DNA of 64,000 nt, taken from assembly GCA_035503515.1 (NCBI GenBank), contig DATJTJ010000003.1, positions 1-64,000 on the forward strand, written 5' to 3'. The notes under the pieces are model-generated. The model saw only the letters and a list, made by a program, of their open reading frames with translations, had not been told where the DNA came from and searched no databases. Below, one piece after another: positions 7,586-15,658 of the stretch. Positions within the stretch are counted from its first letter, which is position 1, and each line of letters starts with the position of its first letter. This stretch comes from DAIDKA01 sp035503515. GTDB lineage: Bacteria; Pseudomonadota; Gammaproteobacteria; Steroidobacterales; Steroidobacteraceae. A program made the translations under genes and the position numbers.

Positions 7586-9049
7586 CTAGGTCGAGCGCGG
7601 CAGGGTCAGAGTCGCCTGCAGGCCCCGCTGCGGCAGATTGGACAGTGTCAGCGCACCGCCATGGGCCTGCGCGATGTCGCGCGCGATGCACAGACCCAGT
7701 CCGGTGCCGCCGGTGTCGCGGTTGCGCGAGGACTCCACGCGGTAGAACGGTTCGAACACCCGCGCCAGGTGCTCGGGCGCGATGCCGGGGCCCTGGTCCC
7801 GGATCATGATGACCACCGCCGGGCCGTCCACCACCGTCACGCTCACCCCACCGCCGAACTTGGTGGCGTTGGAAATGAGGTTGGTCAGGCAGCGCTTCAG
7901 GGCCATGGGTTTGGCGGCATACAGCACCTGCGCCCGGCCATGCACCGCGAACGGCGCACCCATCTCGGCGAATTCAGCCTGCAGCCGCGCCAGCAGCTCA
8001 TTGATGTCGAGCGCCTCGGCCGGTTCATCGTCATTGAGCCCGCGCAGCAGGGCCAGCGCCCCGTGCACCATGCTCTCCATCTCGTTCAGATCCTGGTCGA
8101 CGCGGCTTTGCAGGTCGGTATCGTTCAGCGTCGCCATCCGCAACCGCAGCCGGGTGAGCGGCGTCTTCAGGTCATGCGACATTGCCGCGAGCACCCGCGT
8201 GCGGCTGTCCACGTAGCGTTGCATCCGCTCCTGCATGGTATTGAAGGCGCGTGCCGCATCGCGCAGCTCGCGCGAGCCGCTCTCCGCCAGCGGCGGCTGG
8301 CGGATGTCGCGGCCGACCGCCTCGGCCGCGCGGGCCAGTTTCGACAGCGGCCGGGTGATGCCGCGCGTCACCGCATACAGCGCGATCGCGATCAGGACGG
8401 CGAGCAGGATCAGGTTGAACAGCAGCGAGCGCGGCAGCGGTGCGCCGCGCTGGCCCTGCGCCAGTCGGAACAGCAGGCCGTCACCACCGGGCAGACCGAC
8501 GCGCACGTCATAGAGCTGCCCGCCGCGTTCGAAGGATTCGGCGCCGGGGCGGCTCAGGGTCATGGCGGGCTTGCGCGGATCGGTGGTCGGCGACACCGAC
8601 ACCTGGTAACCGGGCCCGAACACCAATCGCAGCTGCTGCTCCAGGGATTGCCTGAAATCCGGCAAGGGCGTCGGCATTCCCGGCGGCTCCAGCAGCGGCT
8701 CGAGCATGGGCCCCGGCGGCGGCCGCGGCCGGCGGAACTGGGGTCGCGGCCAGTTCTGCAGCAGCGAACTGGCCTCGATGCGTTCGCCCGGTTGCAGCAA
8801 CTGCATGGAGGCCGTCATGTCGACCACGCGCCGTGACCACTCGCGCACCGAGGCCTGCACCAGCGTGCGGTCCCGCTCGCGTGACACCAGGAACAGGGAA
8901 ATCAGGGTCGCGGCCAGCACGCCGATGAAGACCGCGAAGAACAGCTGCCCGAACAGCGAACTTGGCCAAAGCGGCAGCCGCCAGCCCCGCTTCGCCCGCG
9001 AGGCGTCAGGCGGTCTCGACACCCACTCCAATGACGTACCCCTCACCAT
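7586..9049 (-). CDS. EnvZ-type sensor histidine kinase
   Basis: Membrane sensor partner of the adjacent OmpR-type regulator. The 487-residue protein has two transmembrane helices (about 31-55 and 208-228) bracketing a Pro-rich periplasmic region of about 150 residues, then a HAMP linker, the phosphoacceptor His292 in SHDLKTPLTR, the N box at Asn394 (NLISNATKF), DQGPGI and GTGLGLCIARD. The ATG at 9049 overlaps the regulator stop by 44 bases; an internal GTG at 9022 would cut this to 17. The overlap indicates translational coupling. The stimulus is unknown; the pairing most resembles EnvZ/OmpR but specific orthology is not proven. Confidence 0.88.
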   Translation of the reverse strand: MVRGTSLEWVSRPPDASRAKRGWRLPLWPSSLFGQLFFAVFIGVLAATLISLFLVSRERDRTLVQASVREWSRRVVDMTASMQLLQPGERIEASSLLQNWPRPQFRRPRPPPGPMLEPLLEPPGMPTPLPDFRQSLEQQLRLVFGPGYQVSVSPTTDPRKPAMTLSRPGAESFERGGQLYDVRVGLPGGDGLLFRLAQGQRGAPLPRSLLFNLILLAVLIAIALYAVTRGITRPLSKLARAAEAVGRDIRQPPLAESGSRELRDAARAFNTMQERMQRYVDSRTRVLAAMSHDLKTPLTRLRLRMATLNDTDLQSRVDQDLNEMESMVHGALALLRGLNDDEPAEALDINELLARLQAEFAEMGAPFAVHGRAQVLYAAKPMALKRCLTNLISNATKFGGGVSVTVVDGPAVVIMIRDQGPGIAPEHLARVFEPFYRVESSRNRDTGGTGLGLCIARDIAQAHGGALTLSNLPQRGLQATLTLPRST

Positions 9050-9725
9050 AGACGGTCTTTATGATCTGCGAGGCACGCGCATCATCTCCCAGCAGCTGGC
9101 GCAGCCGGCTCACGCGCACATCGATGCTGCGATCCTGCGGATCGGCCTCCCGCCCGCGCAGCAGCGTGGCAAGCTGCGAGCGCGACAGCACGCGGCTCGG
9201 CGAACCCAGCAGCACCGTCAGCAGCCGGTACTCGGCGCCGCTCAAAGCCACCGAAGCCCCTTCGCTGTCGGTCAGGGTACGGGTCGTCGTGTTCAGCTGC
9301 CAGCCCCCGAAGCGGAACGTGCGCACGACCGCCGCATCCGGATCGCGCGGCGCATGCGAGGCCCGGCGCAGCACGGCCTTGATGCGCACCAGGAGTTCGC
9401 GCGGATTGAAGGGCTTCGGCAGGTAATCATCGGCACCGACTTCGAGGCCCACGATGCGGTCCACATCCTCGCCGCGCGCGGTGAGCATGATGATGGGGAC
9501 CTGGGAGTGCCGGCGCAATTCGCGGCACAGGGCCAGACCATCATCGCCCGGCAGCATCAAGTCCAGTACGATGAGATCGAAATGGTTTTGCTGCATTGCA
9601 GCAGTCATCGCCTTGCCGTCGGCCACCGCGGTGGTCCGGAAGCTGTTGGTCTCGAGGTACTTGGCGAGCAATGCGCGGATTTCGCGATCATCGTCGACAA
9701 TCAGAATGTGAGGTTGGTCAGTCAT
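9006..9725 (-). CDS. OmpR-family response regulator
   Basis: DNA-binding regulator of 239 residues. The receiver domain (about 1-120) has the acidic pocket DDD at 11-13, phosphoacceptor Asp55 in LIVLDLMLPG and Lys104 in YLPKPF. A winged-helix OmpR/PhoB domain follows (about 138-235) with the usual SRSQL and IDVRVSRLRQLLGD segments. It is transcribed first and overlaps the kinase gene. The divergent lipoprotein gene starts 128 bases away and could be a target of the pair, which is inference from position. Confidence 0.92.
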   Translation of the reverse strand: MTDQPHILIVDDDREIRALLAKYLETNSFRTTAVADGKAMTAAMQQNHFDLIVLDLMLPGDDGLALCRELRRHSQVPIIMLTARGEDVDRIVGLEVGADDYLPKPFNPRELLVRIKAVLRRASHAPRDPDAAVVRTFRFGGWQLNTTTRTLTDSEGASVALSGAEYRLLTVLLGSPSRVLSRSQLATLLRGREADPQDRSIDVRVSRLRQLLGDDARASQIIKTVYGEGYVIGVGVETA

Positions 9726-9852
9726 GGCCTTGCGCTTCCTGCTCCATTGCCGGAGCTAACTGTTTGTAAAAGATTGTGCAAAAAACCCACCCAGCGAACC
9801 GGGGACGTCGCTCTGGAGTCCAACGCACGACCCGTCCAAACGGAGACAACAA

Positions 9853-10479
9853 TTGTCACGACTGAGTTGCATCCTGTCAGCACTTTTTATGACGCCGGCG
9901 CTGCTGGCGCTCGGCAGCTGCTCGACCACCCTCGGCACCCGGGCGCCCCGGGACATCGACCTGGGCGGGGAATGGCAGATCGATCTGGCCCTGAGCGATT
10001 TCCCGCAGGAGGCGGTTCCCGCTCAGAATCCCGTCACCGGCAGCGACACCGTCGGCGGGCGCCGCGGCAGTCGCGGCCGTGGCATGGGAGGCGGAATGCC
10101 GGCGGGCGGTGGCCCCGGCGGCGGGCCGCGTCCCGGGTCGCCGGAACATCATTTCGCCATGCCGCCGCACCTGACGATCACGCAGAGTGCCACCGGCCTC
10201 ACCGTCAACATCACCATGCCCGATGGCAAGCACGTCATCAACGATTACACCTCGGGCGAAAAGAGCGTCGTGACCACCACGCGCGGGCCCGCCAACCGCA
10301 GCCTCGGTTGGGACGGGGACGACTACCTGATCCGCACGCAGGTCGGCGACAAGGGTCCGATGTCCGAGGTGCGCTATGCCCTCGATCGCGACGGCACGCT
10401 CGCCGTCACCTCGACCATCTCCCACGCCGGCATCTACAACTTCCAGTACACGCTGGAGTACGACCGGGTACGGCCTTAG
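9853..10479 (+). CDS. Hypothetical lipoprotein
   Basis: A 208-residue exported protein of unknown function. The N-terminus is a lipoprotein signal: MSRLSCILSALFMTPALL followed by lipobox LGSC, with the acylated Cys at about residue 23. The mature part has a Gly/Arg-rich low-complexity segment (about residues 65-100) and then a beta-rich C-terminal region. The TTG start at 9853 is supported by GGAGA six bases upstream; the next ATG would destroy the signal peptide. It is divergent from the OmpR-type regulator. Confidence 0.7.
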   Translation: MSRLSCILSALFMTPALLALGSCSTTLGTRAPRDIDLGGEWQIDLALSDFPQEAVPAQNPVTGSDTVGGRRGSRGRGMGGGMPAGGGPGGGPRPGSPEHHFAMPPHLTITQSATGLTVNITMPDGKHVINDYTSGEKSVVTTTRGPANRSLGWDGDDYLIRTQVGDKGPMSEVRYALDRDGTLAVTSTISHAGIYNFQYTLEYDRVRP

Positions 10480-11078
10480 GGCGCGGTTTGCGGCGGCCCG
10501 GAGTGAAAACGGAACTGCTCATCCGGAGCCGTCGCCAGTTCCGCCTCGCGCCGCGCCAGAAGCTCGAGTCGCTCGCGCCAGTTGAGACCGGCCGCTGCCG
10601 CCGCCGTCATCGCGAGCCGCAGGTACAGCTCGAAGTGCCGCGCCTCTGATCTGTGCAGCTGTGCGTAAAAACGATCCAGGGGCGGCTGCAGACGCGGCGC
10701 CAGACACGCGAAACGCTCGGCGGAGCGCGCCTCGATGAGGGCCCCCGTCAGCAGCAGATCGAGCTTGCGCTCCGGCTCCGACGTACGCGACACGGCGCGC
10801 AGTCCCGCGGCGTAGCGCCCGGGTTTGGCGCGCGCATAGGGAACCGCGAGTTCCTTCATCAGCGCCTGCACCTGCTCGAAGTGCCGCAGTTCCTCGCGGG
10901 CCAGGCGCGAGAGCGCCTGCGTCATGGCATCGTCCTCGGGATACGCGAAGATGAGGGCCAGTGCGGTCGATGCCGCCTTCTTCTCGCATCCCAGATGATC
11001 CACCAGCAGCTCCGGCCAGCGCTCGCACGCGGCGCCGACCCACGCAGCCGGCGTGGCCGCGAGCAGGATGCCGTTCAC
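10476..11078 (-). CDS. miaE: tRNA-(ms2io6A37) monooxygenase
   Basis: Diiron enzyme that hydroxylates 2-methylthio-N6-isopentenyladenosine at position 37 of UNN-reading tRNAs. The 200-residue length fits the family. The ferritin-like ligands are visible as EKKA, REELRHFEQ, EARSAERF and SEARHFELY, giving the E / ExxH / E / ExxH set. The start ATG overlaps the stop of the upstream kinase gene by four bases, so the pair is translationally coupled. Its last codons overlap the 3' end of the convergent lipoprotein gene by four bases. Confidence 0.93.
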   Translation of the reverse strand: MNGILLAATPAAWVGAACERWPELLVDHLGCEKKAASTALALIFAYPEDDAMTQALSRLAREELRHFEQVQALMKELAVPYARAKPGRYAAGLRAVSRTSEPERKLDLLLTGALIEARSAERFACLAPRLQPPLDRFYAQLHRSEARHFELYLRLAMTAAAAAGLNWRERLELLARREAELATAPDEQFRFHSGPPQTAP

Positions 11079-12343
11079 GCCGCCCGCTCGCGCGCCTGCA
11101 GGTCGGCCAGCGCCGCGCCGATGGCCGTGGCCGCCTGTTGCGCCGATTCGAAGCGGCCCGCCGGGTCCTTGGCCAGGAACCGGTCCAGCAGCGGCTGCAG
11201 GTCCAACAGCGGCTCCGGCAGCTGCGGCACGGGCGACTTGCGGTGCATGTAGATGATCGCCATCGGGTTCTCGGCCGTGAACGGCTTGCGGCCGGTGAGC
11301 ATTTCGAAAAGGATGATTCCCAGACTATATAGGTCGCTGCGCACGTCGATGGGCTCGCCGTGGCCCTGCTCCGGGCTCATGTAGTGCGGCGTGCCGATGA
11401 TCTGGCCCGCATCGGTGATGTCGGCCGCGAGCGCCGCATCCTTGGCCAGCCCGAAGTCGATGAGGGCCACGCCGCCGTCCCGGCGCAGCATGATGTTCGC
11501 GGGCTTGACGTCCCGGTGCAGCACGCCGGTGGCGTGGACCGCCGCCAGGCCCCGCGCGATCGCCAGCGCCATCCGCAGCGCCTCGCTGGCCCGCAGCGGG
11601 GAGCGCAGCCGCCGCCGCAGGTCCCCGGAATCGAAGTATTCCATGATCATGTAGGCATGCTCGTCGCTGATGCCCAGGTCATGGACCTTGACCACGAATT
11701 CGGGCGCCACGCGCTGTGCCATGTCGTGTTCCTGCAGCAGCCGGCGGAATGCATGGTCGAGGTCCGTATCGGTGGTGATGTCGCGCGCCACCTTGATGGC
11801 GACGAGCTCGCCGTGCTGGTCGCTCTCGGCGACGTGCAGCTCGGCAAAGTGTCCCACGGCAAGGGTCCGCACCCGCCGGTAGCCCGGGATGCGCACGCCG
11901 CTGAAACGCTGCTCGTCGGCGACCAGTCCGGAATGATGTCGACGTTCACGGCTGCTCGCCTGCAGCGCGGCCGCCGCGGCAATGGCGGCGAACAGTCCCT
12001 CGGAGGAAGGCTCCTCGCGGCCGAGCGCGGCGCAGGCCCCGGCGCCGAGTGCCGCCGCACACAGGGCATCGCCGGATCCGCGTGCCATGAAGATGACGGG
12101 CGCGAAGCCGGCGCGCGCCGTCAGCCGCCTCAGTTCGGTGATGCCGCGCGAATGCTCCTGCGTGTCGCACCAGGCGTGATCGAGGACCACCGCATCGAAG
12201 CCCTGGGCACGGATGTCCTTCGGCAGCGGGCCGCGCGCGCGCGGGTCGTAGGCAACGATGTCCGAGTCCAGCCAGCGGATCTGGACGCTGGTGCGCAGCC
12301 GCGCCAGCAAGGCCGGATCATCACTGATCAGCATCAGCCGCAT
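11075..12343 (-). CDS. Receiver-like domain fused to a Ser/Thr protein kinase
   Basis: Eukaryotic-type protein kinase of 422 residues without a transmembrane segment. Residues 1-130 look like a response-regulator fold (MLISDD at the start, DAVVLDHAW near 50), but the full phosphoacceptor set is not clear, so it may be a pseudo-receiver. The kinase domain (about 153-410) has a weak glycine loop (AVGHFAELHVA), the VAIK lysine, the catalytic HRDVKPANIML, DFG as IDFGLAKD, and the activation-loop end GTPHYMSPEQ. The substrate is unknown. It lies downstream of purF and glycerate kinase, from which a group II intron separates it, and overlaps miaE by four bases. Excision of the intron from RNA would restore a gap of about 14 bases to the upstream gene. 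Confidence 0.85.
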   Translation of the reverse strand: MRLMLISDDPALLARLRTSVQIRWLDSDIVAYDPRARGPLPKDIRAQGFDAVVLDHAWCDTQEHSRGITELRRLTARAGFAPVIFMARGSGDALCAAALGAGACAALGREEPSSEGLFAAIAAAAALQASSRERRHHSGLVADEQRFSGVRIPGYRRVRTLAVGHFAELHVAESDQHGELVAIKVARDITTDTDLDHAFRRLLQEHDMAQRVAPEFVVKVHDLGISDEHAYMIMEYFDSGDLRRRLRSPLRASEALRMALAIARGLAAVHATGVLHRDVKPANIMLRRDGGVALIDFGLAKDAALAADITDAGQIIGTPHYMSPEQGHGEPIDVRSDLYSLGIILFEMLTGRKPFTAENPMAIIYMHRKSPVPQLPEPLLDLQPLLDRFLAKDPAGRFESAQQAATAIGAALADLQARERAA

Positions 12344-12402
12344 TGGTAGACCCTGACTCCTAAGCAGCCCAAAGGCAACAGCAGGAATCAGGGCCCCCTA
12401 CC

Positions 12403-12434
12403 AAACCGTGCGTGCGGATTTCCCGCACACGGCT
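12403..12434 (-). ncRNA. Group II intron domain V
   Basis: The minus strand has AGCCGTGTGCGG, a GAAA-type loop and CCGCACGCACGGTTT. It forms a lower helix containing the catalytic AGC triad, a two-base bulge and an upper helix capped by the tetraloop, which matches the domain V consensus. It is the active centre of the ribozyme. Confidence 0.88.
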
Positions 12435-12447
12435 TACCAGTGATCGA

Positions 12448-13812
12448 TTAAGCGGCAGCATGACGCGACTCCCAAAAGGAGGACTGCGGATAACGGACGG
12501 TCCCGCGCAGGCGATGTAACCCAAGGCGCTCGAAGTACTCGCGCGTCCAGGGAACGACCCCTCCGGCCTGCAAGTGGCGGCCCTTGCGCGCAATGCACAA
12601 AGACACCAGGCGCCGGCGCACGTAGGAGTCGAGCTGGATAAAACGAGTGTCGGCATTGCCGGTGCGAAAGTATTGACCCCAACCCCGCAGAACAGGGTTC
12701 AGATCGGCGATGATCTCGCGTAAGTCCGCATGACAGCGAACCTTCGGAGTCAGTGCCTTCACACGTTGGCGGATGCGCTGCATTGAGCGCTGCGACGGCC
12801 AGCGATGCAGGAAGTACAGGCGTTTGCGCTGCTGTTCCCATATCCGTCCGCTCAGTCGCTTATGCAGGTGGCAGCCGAGGAAGTCAAAACCCTCTTTGCC
12901 ATCGTAGAGGTCGACTCGTCTCGTCTTCTGCGGATGTAGCTCAAGGCCGAGGCGTTCCAGAATCGCCCGAACGCGCCCCTCGGCCTGCTCGCAATCCTTT
13001 GCGGTGCGGCACATCACCACAAAGTCGTCTGCATATCGCACCAATGTCCCCAAGGCAGCACTGTGGCGAGTCCACAGAACGTCGAGTACATGCAGGTAAA
13101 CGTTCGACAGCAAGGGCGAGATCACTCCACCCTGCGGCGTGCCGGCCACAGTCGCTAAGACCGTGCCATCTTCCATCACACCCGCTTCGAGCCACTGCCG
13201 CAGCAACTTCAGGATCCGCCGGTCCGAGATGCGTCGTGCCACCAGTAGCATCAGCTTCTCGTGGTCGATGCTGCCAAAGTAATTACGGATGTCGGCATCC
13301 AACACATGATGTCCGCCCTTGGCCCCAAGCGTCCTTAAGGTCTCCAGCGCCATCGTCGTGTTGCGCCTGGGCCGAAAGCCGTACGAGCACGGCAGAAAGT
13401 CCGCCTCGAATATCGGCTCCAACACCAGCTTCGTCGACATCTGCACTACCCGATCCCGAACCGTCGGTATCCCGAGCGGCCGTTGCCCTCCGTCAGCCTT
13501 CGGTATGTACTGGCGGCGGACCACCGTCGCCCGGTACTCACCTGCGCGCAGCACAGCGCCAAGCTCTTCCAGGAAGCGCTCAACCCCATACTGCTCGACG
13601 TCGCGGATCGACTGGCCATCGACCCCCGCAGCGCCGCGGTTCCTCCTGACTCGTCTCCATGCCTCTGCCAGGACGTCACGCCTGCCAAGATGGTCATATA
13701 GGGCATGAAAACGCCTACCCGGTGCTCGCTTGGCTGCCGCCCATAGCCCTCGTCGCAGTTCTCGTACTTTGTCGCGCGGCTCATCGCCGCCGGGGTCTTT
13801 AGGTCCGGTCAT
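12448..13812 (-). CDS. ltrA: Group II intron reverse transcriptase/maturase
   Basis: Intron-encoded protein that aids splicing and copies the intron into new sites. From the ATG at 13812 the product is 454 residues; GGGAGT eight bases upstream supports this start, while an in-frame GTG at 13893 also has a purine-rich site. Reverse transcriptase blocks are all present: YIPKADGGQRPLGIPT, PCSYGFRP, DADIRNYF, GTPQGGVISPLLSNVYL and the catalytic RYADDFVV, followed by GFDFLGCH. The maturase domain X is recognisable by LNPVLRGWGQYFRTGNA. No HNH endonuclease domain follows. The frame is intact, so it may be active. Confidence 0.93.
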   Translation of the reverse strand: MTGPKDPGGDEPRDKVRELRRGLWAAAKRAPGRRFHALYDHLGRRDVLAEAWRRVRRNRGAAGVDGQSIRDVEQYGVERFLEELGAVLRAGEYRATVVRRQYIPKADGGQRPLGIPTVRDRVVQMSTKLVLEPIFEADFLPCSYGFRPRRNTTMALETLRTLGAKGGHHVLDADIRNYFGSIDHEKLMLLVARRISDRRILKLLRQWLEAGVMEDGTVLATVAGTPQGGVISPLLSNVYLHVLDVLWTRHSAALGTLVRYADDFVVMCRTAKDCEQAEGRVRAILERLGLELHPQKTRRVDLYDGKEGFDFLGCHLHKRLSGRIWEQQRKRLYFLHRWPSQRSMQRIRQRVKALTPKVRCHADLREIIADLNPVLRGWGQYFRTGNADTRFIQLDSYVRRRLVSLCIARKGRHLQAGGVVPWTREYFERLGLHRLRGTVRYPQSSFWESRHAAA

Positions 13813-14422
13813 GCCGGCCACTCCCTCGCGCTTACCTGCTCTTAAGGCTCGATCACCCCAGGGACCCTTCCCTCCCGCCGCGTTGTTCGTCACGGCGTTC
13901 GTCCCCCGGACGCTTCCGGGTCGTGCGGTACTACGATCCCCTCGGACTCCCGCTGCACAGTGTTCGCCTTCGCCTTAGGCTTATACGAATCACCTTGCCA
14001 CGACAATGGCCGCGCAGACGGGTCTCTCGTGTTCCACCCTTCTCCTGACGCGCGTGCTACGCCCCTTACCCCGCCGGAGCCAGCCGCGAGCTTCGGTGCT
14101 CTCGCGTCCAATGTTGCCTTCGCCGTGACATGATCGGCTCGGCCTCCGGGTTGTAACTGTGTCGAGGCTGCAGGCTTCACTTTAGGTTGTGGCCCGCGCG
14201 TTCGCTCCCCGTGCAGCAGCGGCTCTCGCCGCTTCCCACGGACTTGGGATACCCCGCTCGGGCGAAAAGGTCTCCCTTCTTCACCTGGGGCCTGCTAGCC
14301 GGCGCACCGACGCTTACCGGCGCGGGACTTACACCCGCTGGAGAAGCGCAGCAAGCAGTGGCTCTCTCTTCCTCAGAGGCAGATCGACTAACCACCACGT
14401 CACGACGCACCATGCGCGCAGT

Positions 14423-15658
14423 CTACCGCAGGGGGACGCGGGCACCGTGGCGCGCGTACCAGGACTGGGCCTGGCCGGCGGTGAGTTTCAGGCCCACCGC
14501 CAGATCACCGACGTTGGTGCCGGTGGGCCCGGTATGGACCAGGTCCCCGGATGCCGCCAGCGCCGTCTGCGAGTCCGCGCCCGCCAGGCACTGCTCCACG
14601 TCCAGGCCGGCCACCGTCACCCGGCCACAGGTCTCCCCGTCCACCACGGCCCCGGCCTCCTCCGTGGGGCCATCGGTGCCGTCCGTGCCCGCGGCGAGGA
14701 ACAGCAGATCCTCGACCCCCGCGATCAGGCGCGCCGACGCGAGCGCCAGGTGCTGGTTGCGGCCGCCGCGTCCGGGTTGGGGCGGCAACCGCACCACCGA
14801 TTCCCCGCCCCACACGCATACCTGGGCGTCGCTGAGCCACAGTTCGTGCGTCAGGCGCACCGCCAGCCGGTCGGCGTCCCCGGCGAAGCGCGTGCCGCTG
14901 ATCCAGGTGCGCAAGTCACCGGCGCGCTCGCCGACGGCGCGCATGGCATCCTCGATGCGCGCGATGATGCAGCGTTCCACTGCGTCCGCCTGCGCCGTCG
15001 CGGCGGGCGTGACCGGACCCAGGATGCCGCTGCCGATGACCGCGGGATCATCTCCCGGCACGTCCGACACGAACAGGGCGAGTGCCGGACGACCGCGCAG
15101 CAGGGCCGTGAGGCCGCCCCCCTTGAGCCTGGAGATGCCGCGGCGCCGCGCGTTGAGCTCTGCGATCTCCTCGCCGCTGGCGAGCCCCGCCGCATTGAGT
15201 TGGCGCAGGTCCTCCAGGGTGTATCCGGGCTGCAGCACGTCCACCAGGCTCGATGCGCCACCGGAGATCAGGAATACCGGCATCACGTCCGCCGGAATGG
15301 CCGCGACGAATTCGCACAGCCGCTCACCGGCGCGCAGCGAGCGCGCATCCGGCAAGGGGTGGCTGCTTTCCAGGACCTCGAGGTTCGGCAGCGCGGCGAG
15401 CGCGGCCTCGGCGTGCCCGTCCTTGGCGATGACCAGCATGCGCAGCAGCCGTGCGCCCAGGGCATCGTGCGCGCCCAGCGCCATCGCGCAGGAAGCCTTG
15501 CCGACGGCGGCGACGTGGTAGCGCAGGGCGGGCGGGTGCTTGGCGGTCCGAGCCGCCAGGGTCGCCGCGGTGCAACGGCGACCGTCCACGGCGGCGAGCC
15601 CGGCCTGCAGCAGTTCGAGAAGCAGCTGGCGGCGCGGATCGGGTCCGGCCACGTTCAA
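14423..15658 (-). CDS. Glycerate 2-kinase (MOFRL family)
   Basis: Phosphorylates D-glycerate to 2-phosphoglycerate, linking glyoxylate or hydroxypyruvate use to glycolysis. The 411-residue product has the DUF4147 N-terminal domain (HVAAVGKASCAMA, SSHPLPDARS, ISGGASSLVD, LRQLNAAGL) and the C-terminal MOFRL domain (GGESVVRLP, GRGGRNQHLAL, AAGTDGTDGPTEEAGA). The start is TTG at 15658, overlapping the purF stop by four bases. It ends 12 bases before the group II intron. The GckA/TtuD assignment is by family only. Confidence 0.9.
   Translation of the reverse strand: MNVAGPDPRRQLLLELLQAGLAAVDGRRCTAATLAARTAKHPPALRYHVAAVGKASCAMALGAHDALGARLLRMLVIAKDGHAEAALAALPNLEVLESSHPLPDARSLRAGERLCEFVAAIPADVMPVFLISGGASSLVDVLQPGYTLEDLRQLNAAGLASGEEIAELNARRRGISRLKGGGLTALLRGRPALALFVSDVPGDDPAVIGSGILGPVTPAATAQADAVERCIIARIEDAMRAVGERAGDLRTWISGTRFAGDADRLAVRLTHELWLSDAQVCVWGGESVVRLPPQPGRGGRNQHLALASARLIAGVEDLLFLAAGTDGTDGPTEEAGAVVDGETCGRVTVAGLDVEQCLAGADSQTALAASGDLVHTGPTGTNVGDLAVGLKLTAGQAQSWYARHGARVPLR

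Larger units (their letters stand above)
12346..14410 (-). mobile_element. Group II intron, apparently complete
   Basis: The element runs on the minus strand from a 5' GTGCG boundary at 14410 to a 3' end of TCTAC near 12346, about 2065 bases. It contains a reverse transcriptase/maturase gene in domain IV, a canonical domain V at 12403-12434 and a domain VI helix after it. It sits in the short gap between the glycerate kinase stop (14423) and the kinase start (12343) without breaking either frame. The stretch 13813-14410 carries no gene and is the folded domain I-III RNA. Exact ends are judged from consensus and could be off by one or two bases. Confidence 0.85.

Noticed and set aside
12346..14423. 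Glycerate kinase or the kinase gene interrupted by the intron
   Set aside because: Both proteins are full length with their own start and stop; the intron sits in the space between them.
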